Counted from the first letter of the stretch, positions 1 through 9,251 are shown. The stretch: DNA of 50,898 nucleotides from Planctomycetaceae bacterium (GCA_002723275.1 PBNZ01000010.1:8048-58945), one strand, 5' to 3'. The notes: generated by a model not told the origin, from the sequence alone. A program made the numbers and translations.

Positions 1-29
1 GCGAGCAAGAATTAACTCAACGCCACCAA

Positions 30-67
30 ACCGACTGCATGCGTTGGCAGGCAGTCGGTGCTTTTTT
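30..67 (+). terminator. Intrinsic terminator of a gene left of the window
   Basis: A 9-bp perfect stem (30-38 with 51-59, 12-nt loop) is followed by six T residues at 62-67, which is the canonical rho-independent layout on the plus strand. No plus-strand gene precedes it inside the window, so it probably ends a gene left of base 1. The minus-strand cytochrome gene stops at 82. In that direction the stem is followed only by a short T stretch, so bidirectional use is possible but weak. Confidence 0.75.
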
Positions 68-81
68 CGGCATCGAATGGT

Positions 82-510
82 TTACTTTGCAGGCGGCGGA
101 GGAAGTTCGCCGTTCTTGAGCATCTCGCCGTAAGTCTGGCCGCTTGGTGCCTTGCCCTTTTCGACCTTACCGAAGACGACATCAAGTTCCTTCAGGACCT
201 TTTCCGTCTCCGCTTTGCGGCCATCTGAGCCACCTTCTTTACCCGCTGCCCTAATTCGTTCGTTGGCGTTGCCTTCGATCATCTTCGCCAGCTCATCGCC
301 GTAAGCGTTTCGGACCGTCTTCTTTTCGCCTTTGACGTGACATGCGTTGCAGCTTGTCTTTTTGTATGCCTGTTTGAATCCGTCGTTGTCTGTCGTGTCG
401 ACGTACTTTTGTTGGAACGCCTTCTTGAACGGTGCAATCGCCTCGGCCTTCGGACTGATGAATGCGACCGCGGCCATGCAGGCAACACAAAGCAATGCAA
501 AACGTTTCAT
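82..510 (-). CDS. Secreted monohaem c-type cytochrome-like protein
   Basis: The 142-residue product starts with a signal peptide (MKRFALLC followed by a hydrophobic run ending near AEA), so it should be periplasmic. One haem c attachment motif, CNACH, lies near residue 55. The C-terminal half is Lys/Glu/Gly-rich and ends in a Pro run. A covalently bound haem with a role in electron transfer or redox sensing is inferred from the motif; the family is not recognised more precisely. The start at 510 is preferred over an upstream in-frame ATG at 552 because a GGAGA ribosome site lies about 9 nt before it and the signal peptide begins there. It is divergent from the peptide transporter gene. Confidence 0.7.
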   Translation of the reverse strand: MKRFALLCVACMAAVAFISPKAEAIAPFKKAFQQKYVDTTDNDGFKQAYKKTSCNACHVKGEKKTVRNAYGDELAKMIEGNANERIRAAGKEGGSDGRKAETEKVLKELDVVFGKVEKGKAPSGQTYGEMLKNGELPPPPAK

Positions 511-839
511 CAACAATGTCTCCTTCAGTTGTCTTGCGCAGGTCTGGAACACTTGCCCTTTTCGTAGCAGAAAGTGACGAAGGCAAACTCGATATGCTCG
601 AGTGCGTTCCGAACCGTTGGCTGGATTGGATACACTTGTGAATTTAGTAGAATCTGGCTGGACTTGTCTGTCAAGAAATGTTGGAAGTCCTGGCGATCCG
701 CGTTAAATTGATGAAATGCGGGCATCTCCTGTAGGATCTCACGTTCGTCTGACGTCACTGCTTGCGATTTGCTATCGTAACGCAAATTGAACGGGTTAAA
801 TCGTCGTCTTTCGAATCCTGTTATGTCGTTCGTTTATTC
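511..839. other. Divergent intergenic region, no clear gene
   Basis: This stretch separates the cytochrome-like gene from the divergent peptide transporter gene and should carry both promoters. No convincing -35/-10 pair or terminator could be read. An 86-codon minus-strand frame fills much of it (525-785) but begins with TTG, has no ribosome site and shows no recognisable features. Confidence 0.4.
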
Positions 840-2606
840 ATGGGGAGTACTCACCAAGTGGCATCCGTCGATCACCATTCAGAAAGTGTATTCGGCCATA
901 AACCGGGACTTTTCCTGCTTTTTTTTACGGAGATGTGGGAGCGGTTTAGTTACTACGGGATGCGGGCACTCCTGGTGCTTTTTCTGGTGAGTGAAGCAGC
1001 GGGTGGCGGTTGGGCCTGGTCACGCGCCGATGCGCTCAATCTTTACGCGATTTACACCGGAATGGTTTATCTCACGCCGATCCTGGGTGGTATCGCTGCC
1101 GATAAATTGCTCGGTTATCGCGGTGCCGTTTTGCTGGGTGCCTTGCTCATGACCTTAGGACATGCTGCCATGGCGGTGGAACAGGAGCTATCCTTTTACC
1201 TGGGATTGGCGCTGTTGGTAGCCGGCAATGGTTTCTTTAAACCCAATATCTCCTCCATTGTGGGGCAGTTGTACGCCGACTCCGAGGCAAAAAAAGATGC
1301 GGCTTACACCATCTTCTATATGGGCATCAATGCTGGCGCCTTTTTGGGAATCCTGCTCTGCGGCTATATCGGAGAAAAGGTGGGATGGAGTTATGGTTTT
1401 GGTCTGGCTGGCATCTTCATGGGGTTGGGCATGGTCATGTTCTATCTTGGACAATCCATTCTCGGTGTCAGTGGCGATCGTGACGGGGCGTCGGAAACCG
1501 TTTCTCAAAGTGAGGCTGTAGAAAGCGAAACTGCGCCGGGAGTCGTTCGTGATCGACTGATGGTCATCGCCGTGCTTTCGTTTTCTACGATCTTTTTCTG
1601 GATGGCATTTGAGCAAGCGGGAGGATCGATGACGATCTTCGCGAAAGACTACACCCAACGCGTGCTCACGGGATCAGCAGCGTCTGTTTTCTTCTGGATC
1701 AATACCGCGCTAACCGTGATTCCTTTGGCGCTTGTGACCTACGTTCTGTTGCGTTTTTTCGGGACGACTTATTCCCGCATTCCCTACTCAAATCTTTCGA
1801 TTGGTTTGAGCTTCGTCATTATTTGGATCATGGCGATCTGGATGCTGAACAAAGAGTTCAATATGCGAGCCTATGAGATTCAGTTTGCGAGCCCACAATC
1901 GGAAGCAGGCGAACTCGTGACGACCACTGTCAGGTGGGATAAGCCCTTGGATGACAATGACGAAATCCTGGTGGTCGACCTGGAAGGCAGGCAAGGGCAA
2001 GGCAAACTCAAAATCATTGCAATGGAAGCAGCGGAGAATTACGAAACGGAATTCTCCGCGACCGTCGTGCGGGAACGAGAAAATGAAACCGAAGTGCCTG
2101 CCTCGTGGTTTGGCATCCTGAATTCGTTCTTCATTGTTGCCTTGGCTCCTCTTTTCAGTCGTCTTTGGGAAAGCCGTTTGAACCCGTCGGCTCCTGTTAA
2201 ATTCGGACTCGGATTAATCCTGTTAGGGATGGGATTTGGTGCACTGGCGATGGGGAGCTGGGGCATCGAGCAAGGCGCATCGCGAGCGGAAGTCAGTCTT
2301 TGGTGGCTGGTTATCGCCTATCTGTTCCATACGGTGGGTGAGCTTTGTGTTTCTCCCGTGGGATTGTCCTACGTGAGTAAGCTTGCCCCCGTGCGACTCG
2401 TAGGGCTAATGTTCGGCATCTGGTTCGGCGCGACCGCGATCGCCAATTATTTGGCCGGTTGGAGTGGAAGTTTGATCGATCAAATTTCCGATCAGTATGG
2501 CCTGGCGATTTTCTTTCTGATTTATACGCTGATCCCCGTGCTAGCCGGCGTTGGTATGTGGTTGCTCACCGGCTGGATTAAGAAAAAGATGCACGGTATC
2601 CAGTAG
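840..2606 (+). CDS. POT/PTR2-family proton-coupled peptide transporter
   Basis: An inner-membrane MFS transporter of the POT family, which imports di- and tripeptides with protons. The POT signature EMWERFSYYG (ExxERF) occurs in the first helix, and the conserved helix-5 GNGFFKPNISS motif follows. About 12-14 hydrophobic helices span 588 residues. Bacterial POTs are usually about 450-500 residues; the excess is mainly a hydrophilic insert of about 85 residues (near residues 334-422) rich in Glu and beta-type sequence, between late transmembrane helices. Start: an in-frame ATG at 762 would add 26 residues, but the ATG at 840 puts the ExxERF helix at a normal distance. Neither has a strong ribosome site. 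It converges on the kinase gene, 48 nt away. Confidence 0.88.
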   Translation: MGSTHQVASVDHHSESVFGHKPGLFLLFFTEMWERFSYYGMRALLVLFLVSEAAGGGWAWSRADALNLYAIYTGMVYLTPILGGIAADKLLGYRGAVLLGALLMTLGHAAMAVEQELSFYLGLALLVAGNGFFKPNISSIVGQLYADSEAKKDAAYTIFYMGINAGAFLGILLCGYIGEKVGWSYGFGLAGIFMGLGMVMFYLGQSILGVSGDRDGASETVSQSEAVESETAPGVVRDRLMVIAVLSFSTIFFWMAFEQAGGSMTIFAKDYTQRVLTGSAASVFFWINTALTVIPLALVTYVLLRFFGTTYSRIPYSNLSIGLSFVIIWIMAIWMLNKEFNMRAYEIQFASPQSEAGELVTTTVRWDKPLDDNDEILVVDLEGRQGQGKLKIIAMEAAENYETEFSATVVRERENETEVPASWFGILNSFFIVALAPLFSRLWESRLNPSAPVKFGLGLILLGMGFGALAMGSWGIEQGASRAEVSLWWLVIAYLFHTVGELCVSPVGLSYVSKLAPVRLVGLMFGIWFGATAIANYLAGWSGSLIDQISDQYGLAIFFLIYTLIPVLAGVGMWLLTGWIKKKMHGIQ

Positions 2607-2654
2607 CGGATCTGTTAGAAAACCACGCGACCAGGTTTATAACCGAAGGCCCGT

Positions 2655-5414
2655 TTAGTTTTGGAAGAAAGGACGCGTCTTTTGCGTTGCTGCCGGTCTC
2701 GGCTCCGGAAGGCGAGGTAGCATGCCGTGTCGGAATCCCGCGTCGTAACCGTCCTGGGACGATTTTACGGCGGCGTTGCGATCCGTTCCGAGTGTGTACT
2801 CGACAACCCGATGTTCGTGCGTGGGCCGATTCTTGTCCGGGAGGCGTTCCCACTTGGTGGAATTAATACGAGAATTTTCTCCCCACTGACTTTGCCACGA
2901 ATCAAAGTCTATGGTTTCCGCCTGGGATCGGTCGTGCGGCGCTAACTTCCAGAAGACACTCGATCCCTCGTAGAAATTGCGATCGCCGAAATATTGTAAC
3001 TGAGCTTGCATCGTTGAGAAACGTTGCGGGCCGCTCTGTGTGATCAATGATGACCATGGTTGCGTTACGAGAATGTTGTTCGTGCAATAAATGCTGACGT
3101 CGATCAGGTACGGATCGTCCAGTGAGCTAGTGAATTCGCCAAGCCCCCGATCCATTACTGCGGTAACATGGTCCAGATCGATCATGATTTGCTCGCCCCG
3201 ACCCGGCATCGCTGCTGCGCCACCAATGCTGACTAAACGCTCCGTCGTTACGAGTAATCCATTGACCCATTTGAATCTCATCGGGTCTGCTTGCGGTGCA
3301 CCAATAACGGTGGCTTCCCCTCGGATGATGCAGTGTTTGAGATCGACTTCCGTCATCAATCGTTCAGCACCGGTGATCGGGTCCAGCATGTCGTCAATCG
3401 CGTTGGGGATCAACTTAAAGACCGACACATGATCCAGATTGCTGAATCTGCCTCCGTGGGTGTTGCGAACGGTCACCGTACAGTCTCGCATTGTAATGAT
3501 CGGTGTGTTTCTGAGTTCGAAGAGAGACCAGGCCCCGGCGAGTGTGTCATTTGGCACGATCAATTCGAAATGGAGGCCGCTGAGTTGCAGTTCACCTTGA
3601 GATACCTCGATCATGCTTTCCGCCACGCCGCCCGCTGTGCTGAAGCCTGTCCGAAAATAAAGCACGGGGGAATATCCGTTTCCAGAGGCGATGGTGAGCA
3701 CTCGGTTTGGAAGATCTAAGGAAAAAGGATCTAACATCACGCGATTGTTGTGCCGCAACTCGATCCGCTCGATCGCCGCATTCTCGCCTGCCAGACGTAG
3801 GGCTTCCTGAAGATCATTGATGACCAGGCTGCCATCGCTCGAGCGGGCATCATTTGCCGTGTAGTCGACGATAATCACGCGGTCGTTCACGCTTATATTG
3901 TTGGGATCGGACGTGGTCGACCGACGCAATGCTGGTCCGGTAATGCCGATGCGACTCATGAACTCTCGCAAAGCTCGCGGAACTCGTTGCCCTTCAGGAT
4001 CATCCGCTTCTTGAATTTCATCGGGATTTGTTTCGGGGGCGGGCAATGGAGGAGGCGAGCTTTCCGCAATCTGATCGGGGGCGATCGGTTCGGTGGTGGG
4101 CATCGCTTGGATGACCGGCCGTTGATAGGTCGGTTGAGTGTCTGCTGTGTTCCCCTGCAGCCAAATCGGGTCGATCAGAAAAACGAAGACCAACAAAGCA
4201 GTAATCGGCGCAATCCACGGCAGGTGACGTTCCCACCACCGCACCCGAGGGGCGTCCGGTGTAATGTAGATGGCTTCGCCGTGAGTTGCTGCCTGCACGC
4301 CTAAGCGGTCGGCAAGGATTAGGAGGTCGCCGATTAGTTCATTCGGTTTCTGATAACGATCATCAGGACGCTTGGCCAGCATCCGAGAGATAACCGGGAT
4401 AAGATCGTCAGGAAGATCCGGTCGTAGTATCCGCGGGTCAGGTGGTGCCTCACTGCTGTGGCTCAGTAGTTTTTGCAAGACGGTTCCATCCGGGAACGGA
4501 GGACGCGCCGTTAACATGAAGAAGAGTGTGCAGCCCAGTGAGTAAATATCGCTGCGCACATCCGCCATCCGCGGATCCCGGGCTTGCTCCGGGGAAATGT
4601 AATCAAACGTCCCTAGTGTGACTCCGCTTGCCGTTAAATCGTTCTCGCTGGATCGCATCGGTTGCAGCCGAGCCAGACCCATATCGACTAGCTTTGCTCG
4701 CCCTGTTCGGGTCAGCAACACGTTCGAGGGTTTGATGTCTCGATGAACGACTTCTCGGTTGTAGGCATGCTCTAAGGCTTCCGTCAATTGAAGCGTAATG
4801 TTTAATGCTTCTTCGACCGACATCGGTCCATGGTTGCCGACATAGTCTCGGACATTGCTGCCCTCGATGTATTCGAAGACGATAAAGTACCAACCGTCGA
4901 ATTCACCGACGAAGTAGACGCGAGCAATATTGTCGTGGTCCAGGCGGGCTGCGCTCTGGGCCTCATTCTTGAAACGTTTCACCGTTTCTTCGTCTTGGCC
5001 CTGGTCCCGTGATAGGACCTTGACCGCGACGGTTCGGTTCAGCATCGTGTCCGAGGCGCGGAATACAGCACCCATGCCACCGCCACCGACAAACTCCAAT
5101 AACTCAAAATGAGCCAGTCGTTTGCCGACCAGCGTCTGCCCTAGTTCATGAGGGCCGATCTGACCTTGAATGTGATGCGTGTGAATCGGCGGACGTGCCG
5201 AAATGATGGTTGCATCCTTGGGAGGCTGCTCGTCACGAGACGGCTCAGAAGCTGCGGTTCGACTCGCTTCCTCAGATGGAATCGTCTCCTCTGGAGATGA
5301 ATCGGCCGATTCGCGACTCGGAGAGCCCGATGCCTGCGGATTTGGGTCAGGCGGCTGTTTCGACGGGTCGTTTACCATCACACATTGGCCAGATTCAGGC
5401 GCAGCCTCGATCAT
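2655..5414 (-). CDS. Membrane-anchored Ser/Thr protein kinase with extracytoplasmic beta-rich domain
   Basis: A 919-residue Hanks-type kinase. The N-terminal ~90 residues are Pro/Ser/Glu-rich and look disordered. The kinase domain (about 95-365) has the Gly loop GGGGMGAVF, AVKVL lysine, the catalytic HRDIKPSN near 223, the magnesium motif as DMG instead of DFG, and the GTFDYISPEQA activation segment. One transmembrane helix follows (about 398-418). The remaining 500 residues are beta-rich with repeated 'measure' segments reminiscent of a parallel beta-helix and should lie outside the inner membrane. The layout suggests a receptor kinase; ligand and substrates are unknown. Alternative start at 5378 (MVNDPSK). 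Neither start has a strong ribosome site. It lies 216 nt downstream of the lipid A operon on the same strand and could be co-transcribed. Confidence 0.9.
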   Translation of the reverse strand: MIEAAPESGQCVMVNDPSKQPPDPNPQASGSPSRESADSSPEETIPSEEASRTAASEPSRDEQPPKDATIISARPPIHTHHIQGQIGPHELGQTLVGKRLAHFELLEFVGGGGMGAVFRASDTMLNRTVAVKVLSRDQGQDEETVKRFKNEAQSAARLDHDNIARVYFVGEFDGWYFIVFEYIEGSNVRDYVGNHGPMSVEEALNITLQLTEALEHAYNREVVHRDIKPSNVLLTRTGRAKLVDMGLARLQPMRSSENDLTASGVTLGTFDYISPEQARDPRMADVRSDIYSLGCTLFFMLTARPPFPDGTVLQKLLSHSSEAPPDPRILRPDLPDDLIPVISRMLAKRPDDRYQKPNELIGDLLILADRLGVQAATHGEAIYITPDAPRVRWWERHLPWIAPITALLVFVFLIDPIWLQGNTADTQPTYQRPVIQAMPTTEPIAPDQIAESSPPPLPAPETNPDEIQEADDPEGQRVPRALREFMSRIGITGPALRRSTTSDPNNISVNDRVIIVDYTANDARSSDGSLVINDLQEALRLAGENAAIERIELRHNNRVMLDPFSLDLPNRVLTIASGNGYSPVLYFRTGFSTAGGVAESMIEVSQGELQLSGLHFELIVPNDTLAGAWSLFELRNTPIITMRDCTVTVRNTHGGRFSNLDHVSVFKLIPNAIDDMLDPITGAERLMTEVDLKHCIIRGEATVIGAPQADPMRFKWVNGLLVTTERLVSIGGAAAMPGRGEQIMIDLDHVTAVMDRGLGEFTSSLDDPYLIDVSIYCTNNILVTQPWSSLITQSGPQRFSTMQAQLQYFGDRNFYEGSSVFWKLAPHDRSQAETIDFDSWQSQWGENSRINSTKWERLPDKNRPTHEHRVVEYTLGTDRNAAVKSSQDGYDAGFRHGMLPRLPEPRPAATQKTRPFFQN

Positions 5415-5630
5415 CGAAGGGGATCAGCGGCTTTGCCCAATATGTCGCGTCTCAGAAACGGCCGGAGCCCTTCCGAGACGGCGTGATGAATGCCGCTACT
5501 ATCCCGATTTTAGTAGTGGCTTCCAGAAGGGTCAATTATTCGCTCAGGCTAAACAGATCGCTTTGAACGGAAGCATGGCCGAAAACCTGCCCTGGAAGGC
5601 GGGCGGCTGAACGTTTGTAGAATCGATTGT

Positions 5631-6659
5631 CTACGCAGCTTGACGACCTGGCAGCGTCTGGCGTTTCGTACTCTGAATCTGAGCGATCACTTTCAACGCC
5701 ATCTCGATTGACTCGGTCGCGTCCGCTCCTGAAACCCGTGGGGATCTTTTTTCCCGAATGCTGTCGACGAAGTCCTGTTGTTCGTCCTGCAGTGGATTGT
5801 TCTCTGGAAGCTGACAAGATTCCACCGGGAGAAGTTCTGTGAACACTTTGTCCTTATAGTCTTGAGTTGCTTCTGCCGTCAGACGACGCACATTCCAGCT
5901 TGGACTACAGACTCGCGGGGAACGCGTTAGGATGCTGCCCTGTCGGCTAGCCATGTCCATGACGATTCTCTGAGCGTCGCTATGGATCGTTAATTTTCGT
6001 TCGGCGGTTTGAGAGGCTCTGGATGCCTTTAGTTGCGCCACGCAGCCGTTGGCAAAGGTGACTCGTGCCTCAGCGAAGTCCTCGTGTTCCGACAACAAGG
6101 AAAAGCCGGTTGCGGAGATCTCGGTGACCGGACAGCCGGCGAGCGAGCGAATCAAATCCAAATCATGAATCATCAGATCGAACACTACACCGACGTCGGT
6201 CGACCGAAAAGTAAAACCCCCGGTGCGAACTGCTTCCATAAACTGAGGCTGCGAAACTCGACGTCGCAGCTCAGCAAAAGTCGGATTGAACTGCTCGACG
6301 TGTCCGACTGCGAGGACGAGCTCCTGGCGAGCCGCTGTCTCGACGAGCTGTTTGGCTTCCTCCGCGTCTGTGGTCATCGGTTTTTCGACCAGCACATGTT
6401 TGCCGCTCTCCAGCAACTGTTGCACGATCGAGAAATGAAGCGAGGTTGGGGCTGCGACGATGGCTGCGTCGATGTGGGGCAGTAGGTCTGTAAAGTCTTC
6501 ATAGGCTGGGCAATCGACGGTTTCCGCGACCTGTTCGCGAGCTGCCTGATTGGGATCCGAGAACCCGACCAGCGTCGCGTGCTGAAGTTGTTGAGCCAAT
6601 CGAGCGTGAATCTTTCCAAGATGTCCGCAACCAATGACTCCCAATCGTAAATCGTTCAT
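5631..6659 (-). CDS. Gfo/Idh/MocA-family NAD(P)-dependent oxidoreductase
   Basis: A 342-residue dehydrogenase of the glucose-fructose oxidoreductase family. The Rossmann fold starts at the N-terminus with GVIGCGHLGKIH, the EKPMTTD motif that carries the conserved catalytic lysine lies near residue 92, and the C-terminal beta-sheet domain follows. Its start codon overlaps the lpxA stop as ATGA, with an AAGGA ribosome site inside lpxA, so translation is coupled. This position suggests a role in nucleotide-sugar or lipid A precursor modification (a 3-keto or 3-amino UDP-sugar step is conceivable), but this is inference from linkage. The substrate cannot be read from sequence. Confidence 0.9.
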   Translation of the reverse strand: MNDLRLGVIGCGHLGKIHARLAQQLQHATLVGFSDPNQAAREQVAETVDCPAYEDFTDLLPHIDAAIVAAPTSLHFSIVQQLLESGKHVLVEKPMTTDAEEAKQLVETAARQELVLAVGHVEQFNPTFAELRRRVSQPQFMEAVRTGGFTFRSTDVGVVFDLMIHDLDLIRSLAGCPVTEISATGFSLLSEHEDFAEARVTFANGCVAQLKASRASQTAERKLTIHSDAQRIVMDMASRQGSILTRSPRVCSPSWNVRRLTAEATQDYKDKVFTELLPVESCQLPENNPLQDEQQDFVDSIREKRSPRVSGADATESIEMALKVIAQIQSTKRQTLPGRQAA

Positions 6660-7462
6660 GCTGCTTTCCTTAATTCACGGCCCCGTCCAAAACGGCCTTC
6701 TTGCTGCTGCTGAACAAAACTCAGCAACTCATTGACTTGAGGATGGAGCTTGTCCTCGCTGCGGAGAAGTTCGCGAGCGTGATCGAGTCCCACCTTTCCG
6801 CGATACAACAGACGATAAGAATCTGTCAGCGCACGGATCGTGTCGTCGGAAAAACCATTTCTTTTCAGGGAGACTACGTTGATACAGCGAGGCTTAGCGG
6901 GCGATCCTTCGACCAGGATGTAGGGCGGGACGTCATTGATAACGCGACTCAGTCCCCCAACAAAACTGTTGCGTCCAATCGTTGTGTAGTGATGAACGGC
7001 AACCGCCCCGGATAAGGTGGCGTAATCGTGGACGTGAACATGTCCGCCGAGCAATGTTCCATTCGCCAGAATGACTCGATCGCCGAGGTAACAATCGTGA
7101 GCAACGTGACTGCAGGCCATCAGGTAACAGTGATTTCCAACCCGAGTGATGCCGTCTTCTTTTTCAGAGGCGCGATTGATCGTGACAGCCTCACGCATCA
7201 CATTGTGATCGCCGATAATGACCTGAGTATCACCACCGCGATAACTTAAATCCTGAGGTTCACCGCCAATGACAACACCGGGATAGATGTGGTTGTATCG
7301 TCCGATCGTGACTCGACCCGTAATCGTCACGCCATTTTCGATGCGAGTCGCACCTTCGATCGTCACATCAGGACCGATCACACAGAACGGGCCGATTTCA
7401 ACTGAATCGGCAATTTTGGCGCGAGAATCAACCAAGGCGGTATCGGCAACCAGCGAAGACAT
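6656..7462 (-). CDS. lpxA: UDP-N-acetylglucosamine O-acyltransferase (LpxA)
   Basis: First enzyme of lipid A synthesis: transfers an acyl chain from ACP to the 3-OH of UDP-GlcNAc in the cytoplasm. The 268-residue length matches the family. The N-terminal two thirds are left-handed beta-helix hexapeptide repeats (VEIGPFCVIG, VTIGRYNHIYPGVVIGG), and the catalytic-His segment ACSHVAHDCYLG is intact, followed by the helical C-terminal domain. A GGAG ribosome site sits 7 nt before the ATG. It lies 134 nt after lpxC and overlaps the next oxidoreductase gene by 4 nt. Acyl-chain specificity cannot be inferred. Confidence 0.95.
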   Translation of the reverse strand: MSSLVADTALVDSRAKIADSVEIGPFCVIGPDVTIEGATRIENGVTITGRVTIGRYNHIYPGVVIGGEPQDLSYRGGDTQVIIGDHNVMREAVTINRASEKEDGITRVGNHCYLMACSHVAHDCYLGDRVILANGTLLGGHVHVHDYATLSGAVAVHHYTTIGRNSFVGGLSRVINDVPPYILVEGSPAKPRCINVVSLKRNGFSDDTIRALTDSYRLLYRGKVGLDHARELLRSEDKLHPQVNELLSFVQQQQEGRFGRGRELRKAA

Positions 7463-7596
7463 GTTATCGCTCCGGTTTGTTTAGGACACAACTGGCGGCG
7501 GGGCGTCGTCTGAGGTGCCTCCGGCGGCGCGCGTGATGTGTCATCTTCGGATTCTTTTAGACTGGTTTCAGTCCTGAGTGATATCTCGACGTTCCG

Positions 7597-8541
7597 TTAG
7601 GCCGAGACTCCACGTTCTTGAATCAATTGGCACTCGGAAAGTAACGCCTGAGCCAAGTTAGCGTTCAGGCGATGGCCACTTCTTTGTGCAACGAATTGCC
7701 CGACGATGTCGCAGCCCGCTAAGGCGAGATCTCCGACTAGATCCAGCACTTTATGACGAACGCACTCGTCTTCGTACCTTAATTCGTTATCAATCAGCCC
7801 TGTCTCGTCAAAGACCAGGACGTCTTCTGGAGTTACTCGTTCGGCCAGCCCTTGCTGACGCAACCATTCCGCTTCTTGCTTCAAGATGAAAGTACGAGCA
7901 GGCGCCAGCTCGGCTATAAATCGTTCGGGTTTGATCGTAGCCTCGTATGTTTCTCGCCCAATGATGCTGTCGTGACCGTAGTCGAGCCGATACTTGACTC
8001 GCATCTTTTGGCTCCGGATTGGACGCGCTTCAATCCAACTGTCCGCGTCTCCGACGCGAGTCACGTCGGTGACCAGCAGCCAGGAACGCAACGCGTCCTG
8101 CTCTACGATCTCCGCCGAAAGCAATGCGTCTACAAAGCTTTTGCTTGATCCGTCAAAGCCCGGGACTTCAGCCGAGTTGAGCCAGACCTCGCAGTTGTCG
8201 ATCCGAAGTCCGGCTAATGCGGCCATGACGTGCTCTACCATTTCCACCTGAACGCCCTGGTGGGCCAGGATGGTACGGCGTGGAGACTCGAGCCGATTTT
8301 CGATTAAGGCGGGAATGCGAGGGGCGTGTTCGAGATCAGAACGAACGAAAACGATACCGGCGTCAACGGGAGCCGGTTTGAATTCTAGCGTTACATCTCG
8401 TCCACTCCAAAATCCAAATCCGGTAACGGAGACGGAACGACTGATGGTTTGTTGCTGTCGATGCGGGCGGGCCAAGATCACACTATCCGAAATGCTAGGA
8501 GTCAGCAGAGCCCCCAAGTGGGCTCCGCGAGTTGGTGTCAA
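7597..8541 (-). CDS. lpxC: UDP-3-O-acyl-N-acetylglucosamine deacetylase (LpxC), stand-alone
   Basis: Zinc-dependent deacetylase that commits the cell to lipid A synthesis. Conserved parts are visible: TVxG-type N-terminus (SVTGFGFWSG), the Glu-His pair in VEHVMAAL, the HKVLDLVGDLAL segment with zinc-binding His and Asp, and the catalytic His in RSGHRLN. At 314 residues it is a single-domain LpxC without the FabZ fusion found in many Bacteroidetes and some planctomycetes. The longest frame begins with TTG at 8541, 23 nt after ompH. A GTG at 8481 would give a more usual N-terminus; neither has a good ribosome site, so the exact start is unsettled. Operon with ompH and lpxA. Confidence 0.93.
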   Translation of the reverse strand: MTPTRGAHLGALLTPSISDSVILARPHRQQQTISRSVSVTGFGFWSGRDVTLEFKPAPVDAGIVFVRSDLEHAPRIPALIENRLESPRRTILAHQGVQVEMVEHVMAALAGLRIDNCEVWLNSAEVPGFDGSSKSFVDALLSAEIVEQDALRSWLLVTDVTRVGDADSWIEARPIRSQKMRVKYRLDYGHDSIIGRETYEATIKPERFIAELAPARTFILKQEAEWLRQQGLAERVTPEDVLVFDETGLIDNELRYEDECVRHKVLDLVGDLALAGCDIVGQFVAQRSGHRLNANLAQALLSECQLIQERGVSA

Positions 8542-8564
8542 TTCAAGTGGAACGTGAAGCTCCC

Positions 8565-9251
8565 CTACTGTCGAACGCGGACATTGGAAGGTTGCGTTGC
8601 AACACGTCCCAGGCGATCGATGATGACCTGCGTGATATCCTGACTCTGTTGATAAACGATCGGGTTGTTCACGCCTGCCAGAACCGATTGCTGATTCGTC
8701 GGATCCATTTTTTCACTGCTGTATCGCAACACGATCGAAATGCGGTTCTGTTGAGCATAGCCCGCAATCGCGCCTTGGATTTGTTGATAGACGTCGTAAT
8801 AGGCCTTCGATTCTCGCTGAAGGAATTCCTGCTTCTTCAGTTGAGTGTCGACTTGCACTTGAGCCGCTTCGTCGGCGATGCGTCGCTCTTCTTTGACGAA
8901 GTTAGGCGTGCCTGGCTTGAACTGGCTCGCTCGCAATGCCTGTTGAGCTTTCTGAAGCTTTTCATGACGCTGGCGAAGGCCGGTCTCGAAGGTCTGTACT
9001 TCACCCTTCATCTTGTCCATGGCGGCTTTGAAGCCGGCGTGGGACTTGAAAACTTTGTTCATATCGATGACTGCCACCGGACCAACGGCACGTCGTTGCT
9101 GGGGCGCTGTGGGACGGGGCGTGACCTTTGTCGTCGGACGAGGCTGGTATTGGGGCCGTGTTGTTTGCTGCTGAGCATCAACGCTTGCCGTTGTCAGCAA
9201 GATGGCCGTGCAGAGAGAGAAGGTGGTGGAGAGTTTAGCAACAGATTTCAC
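8565..9251 (-). CDS. OmpH/Skp-family periplasmic chaperone-like protein
   Basis: A 228-residue exported protein with an N-terminal signal peptide ending near VDAQQ, a Pro/Thr/Gln-rich linker, then the OmpH/Skp domain from about residue 57 (VAVIDMNKVFKSH) with a long charged helical hairpin (KMKGEVQTFE to KKQEFLQRE). Skp binds unfolded outer-membrane proteins as a trimer in the periplasm. An AAGGAG ribosome site precedes the ATG. It is the first gene of the ompH-lpxC-lpxA-oxidoreductase set, the same neighbourhood as in many Gram-negatives, where bamA, lpxD and fabZ usually accompany it; those three are absent here. Confidence 0.88.
   Translation of the reverse strand: MKSVAKLSTTFSLCTAILLTTASVDAQQQTTRPQYQPRPTTKVTPRPTAPQQRRAVGPVAVIDMNKVFKSHAGFKAAMDKMKGEVQTFETGLRQRHEKLQKAQQALRASQFKPGTPNFVKEERRIADEAAQVQVDTQLKKQEFLQRESKAYYDVYQQIQGAIAGYAQQNRISIVLRYSSEKMDPTNQQSVLAGVNNPIVYQQSQDITQVIIDRLGRVATQPSNVRVRQ

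Noticed and set aside
525-785. An 86-codon minus-strand frame ending 14 nt before the cytochrome gene
   Set aside because: It starts with TTG, lacks a ribosome site and has no recognisable domain; kept only as a note in the intergenic entry.
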